Notes under the pieces: model-generated
The model's input: the letters and a program-made list of their open reading frames with translations, nothing else
Databases searched by the model: none
Told to the model about the DNA's origin: nothing
Part shown: one piece after another, positions 44,293 through 52,685 of the stretch
How the letters are laid out: every line of letters begins with the position of its first letter
Position numbering within the stretch: the first letter of the stretch is position 1
Translations under genes and position numbers: made by a program
Assembly: GCA_965659005.1 (NCBI GenBank)
Contig: CBFHVG010000025.1
Coordinates: forward strand, 1 to 64,000
Length of the DNA: 64,000 nucleotides
Direction of reading: 5' to 3'
Source: CAYPTY01 sp965659005
Lineage (GTDB): Bacteria; Bacteroidota; Rhodothermia; Balneolales; Balneolaceae

Positions 44293-44714
44293 AAATATTA
44301 CTACTGAATGGCCCAAATCTGAATAAGCTAGGTGAAAGGAATCCGGACGTATATGGTGCCGATACCCTTGAAGAAATTATCAATGAGTTGAGATCAGATT
44401 TCCCTCAACATGAAATTGATAGTTTTCAGTCTAATGTTGAAGGTGATATCATAAATGTGATACAGAATACCAATGCTGATGCTATTGTTCTTAACCTTGG
44501 GGGATATTCCCACACATCTGTGGCGATACGAGATGCACTGGAACCAATTGACATTCCAAAGGTTGAAGTGCATATCTCAAATATCCATGCTCGAGAAGAA
44601 TTCAGACAACACTCAATTACAGGTGAGGTAGTAAATGGTGTGATTACCGGTTTTGGTAAGAACAGTTATAAGCTTGGAATCTTAGCGGCAGAACAACTAA
44701 AGCATAATCGTTGA
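44289..44714 (+). CDS. aroQ: Type II 3-dehydroquinate dehydratase
   Basis: A 141-residue dodecameric enzyme of the shikimate pathway. It has LLLNGPNLNKLGERNPDVYG with the catalytic loop Arg and Tyr, FQSNVEGDIINVI, LNLGGYSHTSVAIRDAL, and EVHISNIHAREEFRQHS. Length is normal. It is coupled to the HIT gene upstream and to a flippase gene downstream whose TTG start overlaps its stop. Confidence 0.96.
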   Translation: MKILLLNGPNLNKLGERNPDVYGADTLEEIINELRSDFPQHEIDSFQSNVEGDIINVIQNTNADAIVLNLGGYSHTSVAIRDALEPIDIPKVEVHISNIHAREEFRQHSITGEVVNGVITGFGKNSYKLGILAAEQLKHNR

Positions 44715-46186
44715 AAAAACTTAAAGAGCTTTTTTCGGACACCATCATATATGGGATAAGCAGTGTAGTTGCGCGTTTCATCAACTATCTGCTGGTACCA
44801 TTATACACATATGAATTTAGCCCGGATCAGTATGGTGTAGTTGGCCTGGTATATGCAGCAATAGCAATACTGAATGTTGTTTTTACCATGGGGATGGAAT
44901 CATCTTACCTCAGGTATGGAAAAAACAGAGAGGAAGCAAAAGATTGGTTCAAGAGTATTCAGGTTTTCCTGCTCGGTGCTTCAGTGATAATTACTCTGTT
45001 ATTATTTGCGTCTTCTCCACTATTAAAACCTCTTGTCAGCTTACAAAATAATGTATCTATATACTGGATGATGATGGGTATTCTAGTGTTTGATACACTA
45101 GCAATTGTTCCTTTTGCAGAACTCAGACTTATTCGAAAAGCAAAACTCTTTGCCATACTAAGGGTTCTGAATGTTATCATTAATATTGGCCTGAATATTT
45201 ACCTGATCATATTTAAAGGCTGGGGCATTGAAGCCGTTTTTGTTTCAAATCTGATCGCATCTGCCTTTACAACTCTGGTTGTTTCACTCTTCACAGTTAG
45301 TATGTATGCCGGCAAACTTGATGTACCAAAACTAAAGACCGCACTTATATTTGGCTTACCTTTCATTCCAGCTGGAATTGCTCATGTTATTAATGAAACT
45401 CTGGATCGCTTTTTTTTGAAGGGTATGGAGCAGGAGGTTGTCACTTCATTATATGGTGCATCCTATACTCCTGATGATATAGTCGGGATCTATAATGCAT
45501 GTTATAAGCTGGCTGTTTTTATGCTGCTATTTATTCAGATGTTTAGAATGGCCTGGCAGCCATTCTTTATGAGACACTCTGATGATGAAGATGCTCCGGA
45601 GGTCTTTGCTTCAGTTTTTAATTTCTACAACTTATTTGCCGGAATTGTATTTCTGGGCGTTGCACTTTTTGTCAGAGAAATTGTCCAAATCTCACTACCC
45701 ATACTCGGAACAAACGTCAACCTTATTGACCAGAAGTACTGGCTTGGGTTGAGTGTTGTACCCATACTCTTAGGGGCCTATTGGTTCCAGGGAATGTACA
45801 TGAATTTCTCTGCTGGCATTTTTATCAAAGAACAAACCAAAAGATTGCCGCAGGTGACTTTGATAGGAGCTTTAATTACTATAATAGGAAATGTGGTATT
45901 GGTTCCAAAATTCGGAATGGAGGGGTCAGCCTGGGCTACACTTACCAGTTATGCTGTGATGGCTGTTCTTCTATACAAATACAGTACAAGATCATTTAAA
46001 GTGCCGTATTCGATTATCCGAACATTCTTTGTTTTAATGATAGCGGCTTCTGTTATACTTATTAAACCAACCTTGATTGGCGTCTTAGAAAATTTATGGG
46101 CTGTCAATCTGATATTATTCTTCACAGGTGCCGCTTTAATGACAATAGTGATACTACCTAGTTCTTTAAAAAAAATTAAAGCATAA
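44711..46186 (+). CDS. Polysaccharide flippase (Wzx/MATE-like)
   Basis: A 491-residue membrane protein with about 14 hydrophobic segments, from IIYGISSVVARFINYLLVPL to the C-terminal ILFFTGAALMTIVILPS. The N-terminal block YGISSVVARFINYLLVPLYT and PDQYGVVGLVYA are typical of the oligosaccharide flippase (RfbX/Wzx) branch of the MOP superfamily. It should move a lipid-linked sugar or peptidoglycan precursor across the inner membrane. It starts at TTG overlapping the aroQ stop. No glycosyltransferases adjoin. Confidence 0.85.
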   Translation: MKKLKELFSDTIIYGISSVVARFINYLLVPLYTYEFSPDQYGVVGLVYAAIAILNVVFTMGMESSYLRYGKNREEAKDWFKSIQVFLLGASVIITLLLFASSPLLKPLVSLQNNVSIYWMMMGILVFDTLAIVPFAELRLIRKAKLFAILRVLNVIINIGLNIYLIIFKGWGIEAVFVSNLIASAFTTLVVSLFTVSMYAGKLDVPKLKTALIFGLPFIPAGIAHVINETLDRFFLKGMEQEVVTSLYGASYTPDDIVGIYNACYKLAVFMLLFIQMFRMAWQPFFMRHSDDEDAPEVFASVFNFYNLFAGIVFLGVALFVREIVQISLPILGTNVNLIDQKYWLGLSVVPILLGAYWFQGMYMNFSAGIFIKEQTKRLPQVTLIGALITIIGNVVLVPKFGMEGSAWATLTSYAVMAVLLYKYSTRSFKVPYSIIRTFFVLMIAASVILIKPTLIGVLENLWAVNLILFFTGAALMTIVILPSSLKKIKA

Positions 46187-46222
46187 GATCAGCATAGGTA
46201 GTACTCTGAAAATTATTTAGGT

Positions 46223-47035
46223 ATGGATAAGAATCTACGCGTAGGTATTTATGTGGACGCCGTAAATGTTACAATGAACGGTGGTTATGGGCTCAGATAT
46301 GATGTACTGAGAAAGTTTGCAACCCGGGGTGATGGTATTGGCAGTCGATTGAATGTTTATCTCTCTTATGATGCGGAAAGAATGAATGAGGATAGAGAGT
46401 ATAAAAATAAAACAATCAGGTTCTGCGAGATGTTGCGCGACTACGAGTACAAAGTAACGGAAAAACCTGTACAGCATTATACAAATCACGAGACAGGTGA
46501 AAAGATTACTAAGTCAACAGTAGATATGGATATGGCTGTTGATATGGTTGTTCATTCGGATTACCTGGACAAGATAGTTTTACTTACTTCAAATGGTTCC
46601 TACTGCTCGGTTGTGAACGCAGTGCAGAATAAGGGGGTAAGAGTGGAGTTGATTGGATTTGATAATGTCTCATCAGGATTAAAAAAATCGGTTGATTCAC
46701 AAATGTCAGGTTACCTAATTCCTGGCTTGCTACCTATAGAATCACCAGCTATCTGGGGTGAAGTTGGTTCACGTGTTCGTGGAGTCTGTTATGATTTCTC
46801 ACAAGGTGACGGTTACGGTTTTATGCGTTACCTGGTTAATCTGACTGATAAACTGTGGATTACAGATTCAAGAGATTGTAACTCACCATATAAAACGGTT
46901 TTCGCTCATATATCTCAGTTTGAAGATGATTTTGATTGCAGTTATCTGCCGAGTCGTGAGTTAATTTTTGAGTTCGATCTTGTCGAGAATGAGAAGGGAC
47001 TTATAGCCGAGAATATTGTTCTTATCACTGATTAA
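46223..47035 (+). CDS. NYN (PIN-like) domain fused to a cold-shock-like domain
   Basis: A 270-residue soluble protein. Residues ~1-160 have a NYN/LabA-type (DUF88) layout: VGIYVDAVNVT, then KSTVDMDMAVDMVV with acidic residues, then LLTSNGSYCSVV where active NYN nucleases usually have SGDSDF. Those two Asp are absent here. Residues ~185-268 look like a cold-shock OB fold: VRGVCYDFSQGDGYGFMRYL, VFAHISQFEDDF, LIFEFDLVENEKGLIAENIV. An RNA-binding protein is likely; nuclease activity is doubtful. It is not tightly linked to other genes. Confidence 0.7.
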   Translation: MDKNLRVGIYVDAVNVTMNGGYGLRYDVLRKFATRGDGIGSRLNVYLSYDAERMNEDREYKNKTIRFCEMLRDYEYKVTEKPVQHYTNHETGEKITKSTVDMDMAVDMVVHSDYLDKIVLLTSNGSYCSVVNAVQNKGVRVELIGFDNVSSGLKKSVDSQMSGYLIPGLLPIESPAIWGEVGSRVRGVCYDFSQGDGYGFMRYLVNLTDKLWITDSRDCNSPYKTVFAHISQFEDDFDCSYLPSRELIFEFDLVENEKGLIAENIVLITD

Positions 47036-47059
47036 GAACCCATAGCTACTTTTGGGCAT

Positions 47060-47086
47060 AAAAAAAGCCCCGGGGTTGCCGGGGCT
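47060..47086 (-). terminator. Intrinsic terminator of mdh
   Basis: The perfect 8-bp stem AGCCCCGG (47066-47073) / CCGGGGCT (47079-47086) is followed on the minus strand by a T-run (A-run at 47060-47066). It lies about 35 bases past the mdh stop and could also act weakly on the convergent NYN gene. Confidence 0.85.
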
Positions 47087-47120
47087 AAGTGCAAGTAGTG
47101 AGACCATGTCTCATTATTTG

Positions 47121-48077
47121 TTATTTAGAATCCAGCGCTCTGAACGCATCCAGAGTACCGCGAACGGCATCCGCTGAATTATGTAGAAGTTGCTTTTCTT
47201 CGGCGGTTAAGTCAAGCTCAATAACCTCTTTGATCCCGCTTTTTCCGAGCTTAACAGGAACACCTATATAAAGGTCATCAACACCATATTGACCATCGAT
47301 ATGTGCACATACAGGGAAGATTCTGTTTTGATCAAGCAAAATAGCTTCAACCATTTGAGCAGCAGCAGCGCCTGGTGCATACCATGCTGAAGTACCTAGC
47401 AATCCAACAATCTCACCGCCACCTTTTTTTGCACGGTTTACGATTTCTTCAAGCCTTTCATCTGAAATGAAGTGTGTAATTGGCATTCCGGCAAGTGTAG
47501 TAAATCTTGGAAGTGGAACCATCGTGTCTCCATGTCCACCCATTAGCAGAGCCTGAATATCTTTTGGAGATACATCCAGTTCACTTGCGATAAAAGCGCG
47601 ATATCGAGCAGTATCCAGGATACCGGCCATTCCCATTACTTTCTCGTAAGGTAACCCGGAAGCTTCATATGCAACCTGAACCATTACATCTAATGGATTT
47701 GAAACCACGATAATGATTGTATCAGGAGAATGTTTTACGAGGTTTTGAGTTACAGTGCGAACAATATTCGCGTTGATGCTTAAAAGATCATCACGACTCA
47801 TTCCTGGTCGGCGCGGAACACCAGCAGTAATTACACACACATCTGAACCTGCAGTATCTGCATAATCTGTAGTTCCTGTAATTCTTGTATCAAATAAGTG
47901 AATTGGAGACGCTTCCCACTGGTCTAGGGCACGACCTTTTGATGGGTAAAATGTTTTCTCGTCAGTCTTTCTCTCGAGGTCCAGTGCAATTACTTCTTTA
48001 GCGAAGTCTCGTTGAGCAACGCTTAATGCTACAGTTGCGCCTACATTACCACCGGCACCTACTACAGTTACTTTCAT
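47121..48077 (-). CDS. mdh: Malate dehydrogenase
   Basis: A 318-residue NAD-dependent enzyme of the TCA cycle (LDH-like MDH). The Rossmann start is MKVTVVGAGGNVGATVAL; CVITAGVPRRPGMSRDDLL has the substrate-binding Arg residues, then VVSNPLDVMVQVAY, the catalytic His in LLMGGHGDTMVPL, and GKSGIKEVIELDL near the end. It is monocistronic with its own terminator. Confidence 0.95.
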   Translation of the reverse strand: MKVTVVGAGGNVGATVALSVAQRDFAKEVIALDLERKTDEKTFYPSKGRALDQWEASPIHLFDTRITGTTDYADTAGSDVCVITAGVPRRPGMSRDDLLSINANIVRTVTQNLVKHSPDTIIIVVSNPLDVMVQVAYEASGLPYEKVMGMAGILDTARYRAFIASELDVSPKDIQALLMGGHGDTMVPLPRFTTLAGMPITHFISDERLEEIVNRAKKGGGEIVGLLGTSAWYAPGAAAAQMVEAILLDQNRIFPVCAHIDGQYGVDDLYIGVPVKLGKSGIKEVIELDLTAEEKQLLHNSADAVRGTLDAFRALDSK

Positions 48078-48149
48078 GGGTCTATTTTTTATTAGTTAAA
48101 GTTTCAAATGAATAGTCTGAATTATCTCTGAAGAAAATATGAATCATAT

Positions 48150-49022
48150 TCATGAATTTCGCCTGCTATTGCTTCCCCAAAGCAATTTGTTTCGTAATGT
48201 TTCAAAATAATTCTGATCAGGCAGTTCAATAAGATCAACAGTAAAATCTGACCTGCTTATTTCGATCTCAAAAGGAAGCTCATCGATCTCTGAAACATTC
48301 CCATCATAGGAAAATAAAGTTTCTGTTCTCTGCTCATTCAGGCGGATCGTTAATTTTTTCGATGATGGTAGAACAAGAGGGCGAGTGGTTAGCGTATGAG
48401 GGTTTATTGGTGTTAGTACAAGAACCTCAGTTGAGGGCATGACAATAGGCCCACCGGCAGATAAATTATAAGCAGTAGATCCTGTAGGTGAAGAAACAAT
48501 TAACCCATCTGCCCAATAGGTATTTATTAAGTCACCATTAGAAGAGGCATCCACATTTATCATGGATGTAGAATCTTTTCTGGTAAATAGGAACTCGTTC
48601 AATGCATAAAACTTTTCACCATCCTTTTTTTCAGCAACGAGAAAATTTCTTTTATCGAGCGTAAAATTACCAGTTTTGAGACAGTCAAGAGCCATGCGAA
48701 GGTCGGCATGTTGTGTGTTTGCCATAAACCCAAGCCGACCTGAATTGACACCAAGAAGGGGCTTTTTATAATGCATGGCAAGAGTTGCGACTCTAAGAAT
48801 GGTCCCATCACCACCTAATACCAGAACATAATCAGCTTTTGAGATTGCTTCTTCATTAGACTTCACCAGAGTTACAACCGGTTTTGGATCAACCCCAAGT
48901 GTTTCACAAACATCATCCTTCACAAAAACGGTGACATCATTTTCCATAGCCCAACCGGTTGCTTCATTGAAATTATCAGCGACCTGATATTTCGTAGGGT
49001 TTGCTATGATTGCCAGTTTCAC
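48150..49022 (-). CDS. nadK: NAD kinase
   Basis: A 290-residue enzyme that makes NADP from NAD and ATP. Motifs are YVLVLGGDGTILRVAT (GGDG), LLGVNSGRLGFMAN, LNEFLFTRKDSTSMI, DGLIVSSPTGSTAYNLSAGG and TPINPHTLTTRPLVLP. It starts at GTG overlapping the stop of the upstream lipoprotein gene by four bases. Other NAD genes in the window are nadC-nadA and perhaps the PnuC-family gene. Confidence 0.96.
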   Translation of the reverse strand: MKLAIIANPTKYQVADNFNEATGWAMENDVTVFVKDDVCETLGVDPKPVVTLVKSNEEAISKADYVLVLGGDGTILRVATLAMHYKKPLLGVNSGRLGFMANTQHADLRMALDCLKTGNFTLDKRNFLVAEKKDGEKFYALNEFLFTRKDSTSMINVDASSNGDLINTYWADGLIVSSPTGSTAYNLSAGGPIVMPSTEVLVLTPINPHTLTTRPLVLPSSKKLTIRLNEQRTETLFSYDGNVSEIDELPFEIEISRSDFTVDLIELPDQNYFETLRNKLLWGSNSRRNS

Positions 49023-50443
49023 TTTATATCCTCAGAAATTTCTACAGACTTTAGGTCCAGCCACCAAGGTTCTGCATTCGTTTTAACACCACTATAATTC
49101 AAATTTGAAAGAGAAAGCACTGGGAATGAAATTTTTATGAAAGCTTCAGATGCCGGATATGGAAAATCTGATGAGTATAGACTCACAGTTGGGAAAGGAA
49201 TTCGAATATTGGTGAGTTTTAAAGGCTGAATATTTCCACCAAAACTTTGATTGATCATCTTATAAGTTGATCTGATAAAGGGATTATCAGTTTCTGTTGT
49301 ATAGATTGTCAGATCTTGCGGCAACTCTTCATCATTACCCTCAGAAAGTAGTTCAATATCCAATATGGAACCATTGAAGGCATCATTGTTAATGAGGGTT
49401 TGTGCTAAGCTTTCTCTGGATAATTTTGAATCAGGATTGAAGTAAATTTCATAATTGAGCTCTTTATCAGACTTCAGAAGTCTGAATCGATCTGCGTAAA
49501 TCACATTCAAATTCATTGCAGTATCAAGTACAGTTTCAGCAATTTCCGGACTCAAAAGAGGAATGATATCTATTTCATTTCTGGCGAAGAACTGAAATAG
49601 GTCAGATTCAGATTGATCATGATATATATCAATTCTGTTTGTGTTTACAGGCTCTCTGTAGTCGCTATGCTTACCAAGAACTATATGTTTGTCTGCTTCA
49701 GGCCGCACATAGCGAAAAGGTCCAGTGCCTACATAGGATTCCAGCATCATGTCGGCATTCACAGCTTCTCTCGGATATATTACTGCTGATGGATGTGCCA
49801 GTTTTTCTAGAAATTCAGCATCTGCTTCATTTAGAGTGAAGGTTATTGTTGAATCATTCTGAACTGAAATTCCGCTTATTGATGGTAGAGCTCTTTCTGA
49901 TTCAAGGTGAACATAATGTTGTTCCAGGAAGTAAGATTCGAAGCCCTTAATATTGAAAAAGTTTTTAGCTGCTTCGGCGGGAACCTCAATATCAGCCATT
50001 CTTTTAAAAGCATTCACAATATCCGTTGCTCTGAGTCTACGACCTATACCACTACTGAAAATGCCTGAGTCATGAAAATATACATCAGATCTCAGATTGA
50101 AAGTTACTGAAAGAGAATCGTCACTGTACTGCCAGGATCTGGCTAATAATGGTTGTACCTGATTATTCTCATCAAGCCTGGTAATTCCTTCAAATATAAA
50201 TTGAATGGTATGATGCTCCGCATTGGAAATTGCAAAAAGGGGATCGAGGCTAATGATGGGTTGTACATGACCGATACGGTACTGAAGGAACTCGGAATCA
50301 ACATCCGTTTCGGTTGAATCGGCAGTATTATTCACATCAACAAGCTGAAAGGGGTTGTCATCTACACGGATAACTTCCTCGCTACTTTTGCAGGAAATCA
50401 GAATAAGGAATGAAAACAGGAGTGTGAGTCTCAATAGATACAT
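49019..50443 (-). CDS. Family 5 extracellular solute-binding lipoprotein
   Basis: A 474-residue lipoprotein (signal LTLLFSFLILISCKSS, lipobox LISC). The fold is that of peptide/oligopeptide-binding proteins (SBP_bac_5): FIFEGITRLDENNQVQPLLA, SWQYSDDSLSVTFNLRSDVY and VGTGPFRYVRPEADKHI. No permease or ATPase is adjacent, so it is an orphan binding protein. The ligand is unknown. It precedes nadK with a four-base overlap. Confidence 0.82.
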   Translation of the reverse strand: MYLLRLTLLFSFLILISCKSSEEVIRVDDNPFQLVDVNNTADSTETDVDSEFLQYRIGHVQPIISLDPLFAISNAEHHTIQFIFEGITRLDENNQVQPLLARSWQYSDDSLSVTFNLRSDVYFHDSGIFSSGIGRRLRATDIVNAFKRMADIEVPAEAAKNFFNIKGFESYFLEQHYVHLESERALPSISGISVQNDSTITFTLNEADAEFLEKLAHPSAVIYPREAVNADMMLESYVGTGPFRYVRPEADKHIVLGKHSDYREPVNTNRIDIYHDQSESDLFQFFARNEIDIIPLLSPEIAETVLDTAMNLNVIYADRFRLLKSDKELNYEIYFNPDSKLSRESLAQTLINNDAFNGSILDIELLSEGNDEELPQDLTIYTTETDNPFIRSTYKMINQSFGGNIQPLKLTNIRIPFPTVSLYSSDFPYPASEAFIKISFPVLSLSNLNYSGVKTNAEPWWLDLKSVEISEDIK

Positions 50444-50496
50444 AAGAGGTGTTAAAAATTGATTGATTTTCCCTCTAAAACAGGAATGTAAGAACT

Positions 50497-51681
50497 TTAT
50501 TTCCCTTTTAAACCCTTAATTCCTGTAGCCGCTTTTTCGCTTAACAGATTTGTGTCGTAACTACGAATACGCCCATTCTTTTTCTGGTGCTTATTGAGGG
50601 CAATTTCAATGAGTTTATTTACCAGCGCTTTGAAATCAATGCCACTTTTATCCCATAGGTAAAATGAGAATGAACCAGGAATTGTGTTAATCTCATTGAA
50701 GTAAACTTTGTTGGTATCAGAATTAACGAGAAAATCTAAGCGGGCCACTCCGGATGCATTGAACAAACGGAAGATTTCAGACGACATTGCTTGAATATGT
50801 TTAGTCAATTTATCGGAAATATCAGCAGGTATAATCCGATCTGCAGAAGCCATACCCTTATCTGCGCCTGAATTGGACATGTATTTGTCTTCAAAAGATA
50901 ATGTATCAGTCTGTCCCAGCGGGCGTTCGCAAACACTGACCTGGGCAACTTCAGCATCACCCAAAACTGAGCAATTGATTTCCATTAAGGGTTGAATGGC
51001 TTCCTCTACAAGGATGTGGGCATCGTAACGAAACCCGGTTTCAATAGCATCAGTTAACTGATCACGGTTTTCAGCTTTCACAACACCGATGCTGGAACCA
51101 AGGTTTACAGGTTTAACGATAACTGGATAACCAAGGATTTCAATATTTTTTATGTATTCATCCTGATTTGCTACCCATTCACTTTCGAAAAAATCTACAG
51201 ACTTAGTTACCGGGATATTAGCTGATAAGCAAAGCTTCTTAGCTGTGACTTTATCCATACCAACCGAAGAAGCCTGTATGCCTGATCCTGTATATGGAAT
51301 GTTAAACTGCTCACAAACACCCTGAAAAGCTCCATTTTCTCCATCACCACCATGAAATGCACAGAAAACGGCATAAACAGGGATTGCTTCAGCTTTTTTG
51401 AAAAGCCCACCACCATCACTCTGCTTTAGAAGTGTAATACCAGTTTCATTTTTTTCAAAATGGCAGAGTTTAGCCTGAGCTTCCAGCTTCTTGATGTCTT
51501 TGTAGTTACTTAGATCTGAAAGAACATCACCGGTATACCATTTTCCGGATTTTGAAACATAAAGTGGATGAACTGAATAATCGGATTCTTCAAGAACCGA
51601 CATAACCTGAATGGCAGAAAGGACAGAAACTTCGTGTTCCGGGGATACGCCACCAAATGCGATAACAAGATGTTTTGACAT
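50497..51681 (-). CDS. ddl: D-alanine--D-alanine ligase
   Basis: An ATP-grasp enzyme that makes the D-Ala-D-Ala dipeptide of peptidoglycan. Motifs are VIAFGGVSPEHEVSVLSAIQ, FHGGDGENGAFQG, GSGIQASSVGMDKVTAK, VIVKPVNLGSSIGVVK and FNEINTIPGSFSFYLW. The omega-loop reads LSFEDKYMSN; the KY argues for D-Ala over the D-lactate type. At 394 residues it is a little longer than usual because of a basic C-terminal tail (KHQKKNGRIRSYD onward). Confidence 0.95.
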   Translation of the reverse strand: MSKHLVIAFGGVSPEHEVSVLSAIQVMSVLEESDYSVHPLYVSKSGKWYTGDVLSDLSNYKDIKKLEAQAKLCHFEKNETGITLLKQSDGGGLFKKAEAIPVYAVFCAFHGGDGENGAFQGVCEQFNIPYTGSGIQASSVGMDKVTAKKLCLSANIPVTKSVDFFESEWVANQDEYIKNIEILGYPVIVKPVNLGSSIGVVKAENRDQLTDAIETGFRYDAHILVEEAIQPLMEINCSVLGDAEVAQVSVCERPLGQTDTLSFEDKYMSNSGADKGMASADRIIPADISDKLTKHIQAMSSEIFRLFNASGVARLDFLVNSDTNKVYFNEINTIPGSFSFYLWDKSGIDFKALVNKLIEIALNKHQKKNGRIRSYDTNLLSEKAATGIKGLKGK

Positions 51682-51684
51682 TAG

Positions 51685-51762
51685 CTATTCTTCATTTGCG
51701 CCCGAAAGGGCATTAGAAAATATCTTGATGAAGATACTCAATCCTATCCTATTTCTGCGCAT
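51685..51762 (-). CDS. Possible 25-residue ORF upstream of ddl
   Basis: An ATG-started reading frame of 25 codons, basic then hydrophobic (MRRNRIGLSIFIKIFSNALS), stops three bases before the ddl ATG. No clear ribosome site precedes it. It could be a small membrane peptide, a coupling leader, or chance. There is no recognised family. Confidence 0.2.
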   Translation of the reverse strand: MRRNRIGLSIFIKIFSNALSGANEE

Positions 51763-51913
51763 TACAATTGTTCCTGATTTTTGAATTTCGGATATGAATC
51801 AGAGAATTAAAAATTAAGCTAGCTTGGAGAAAGATGGATTTTGAATGTGCTTGTAACAAAGTCAGTAATATATTATCTATTCATGTAAACTGAATAATTA
51901 CATGGGTATAGAA

Positions 51914-52360
51914 ATGAAAAAGAGAGTATTCGGTTTCGGGTTTATTTTCCTGCTAATAGCCTGTAAAACCATCACACTTGTTCCTGATTATGATGCTGAT
52001 CTGGCAAATCAGATTGATGCTACTGCTAAGAAAATTGATATGATGTATCTGAAAATGATGGACGCGTCAGAAGAAGATGATAGCAGGGACTATAGCTATT
52101 ACTCGACTGCTTATCTGGGTATTGAAGTCGAATTAAATTCCATTTTAAGAAGGAATAGAATTCGTCAAAAAAATCAGGAATCGATAAGCATTTCGGAGAA
52201 TACATTAGAGCTGTGGAGGCGATATAAAAAACGTCACAAAGAAGCGAATTCAATCAGTGATGCTGATATAGAGTTGAACATGAAATTCATGAGCGATCAA
52301 ATGTATCTGCTGATGCTATCAGAGGATAAGAAAAGATATGCTGAGGAGACTGAATCATGA
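51914..52360 (+). CDS. Hypothetical lipoprotein
   Basis: Not recognised. About 148 residues from ATG 51914 (a second in-frame ATG at 51902 would add four). The lipoprotein signal is MKKRVFGFGFIFLLIACK with lipobox LIAC. The mature part is short, helical and charged (LADQ-type helices such as IDATAKKIDMMYLKMMD and LRRNRIRQKNQESISI). It overlaps the next small gene by four bases (ATGA), so the two probably act together. There is no family-level clue to function. Confidence 0.65.
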   Translation: MKKRVFGFGFIFLLIACKTITLVPDYDADLANQIDATAKKIDMMYLKMMDASEEDDSRDYSYYSTAYLGIEVELNSILRRNRIRQKNQESISISENTLELWRRYKKRHKEANSISDADIELNMKFMSDQMYLLMLSEDKKRYAEETES

Positions 52361-52683
52361 ACCTGGACATAAATGAACTACTGGCAAATATCCTCGAAGA
52401 GTTGAAAGTGATTGCTGGAGATCAGTGGGATGATTATAAACAAACCGTGACATCCATAGTTGAAAACAAGAAGGTGAGATTAGGTATACTCGCCTCATTT
52501 CGAATGGAAGGAAGAATCTCTCAGGAACAGTTTGAGGAAAGGCTGGAAGATGAGAAGCTAATTACAGAATCAGAGCTTCATGTAATTGCCATTATGAAAA
52601 AAGTGACCGCACAGCGAATGGCTAATGCGGTCATTAATGCATTTAACACGGCAGTTCAAACAGCGATCGATGCTGTCACCTGA
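52357..52683 (+). CDS. Hypothetical helical protein
   Basis: Not recognised. The 108 residues are soluble and mostly alpha-helical: INELLANILEELKVIAGDQW, then a charged middle, then an Ala/Val-rich amphipathic C-terminal helix (RMANAVINAFNTAVQTAIDA). It is coupled to the lipoprotein gene upstream by an ATGA overlap and converges with carB two bases apart. It might be a partner of the lipoprotein; that is only from position. Confidence 0.6.
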   Translation: MNLDINELLANILEELKVIAGDQWDDYKQTVTSIVENKKVRLGILASFRMEGRISQEQFEERLEDEKLITESELHVIAIMKKVTAQRMANAVINAFNTAVQTAIDAVT

Positions 52684-52685
52684 TC

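Noticed and set aside
52357..52683. The small ORF beside carB as a detached MGS-like domain
   Set aside because: It is on the other strand, all-helical and lacks the Rossmann-like pattern of the MGS domain.
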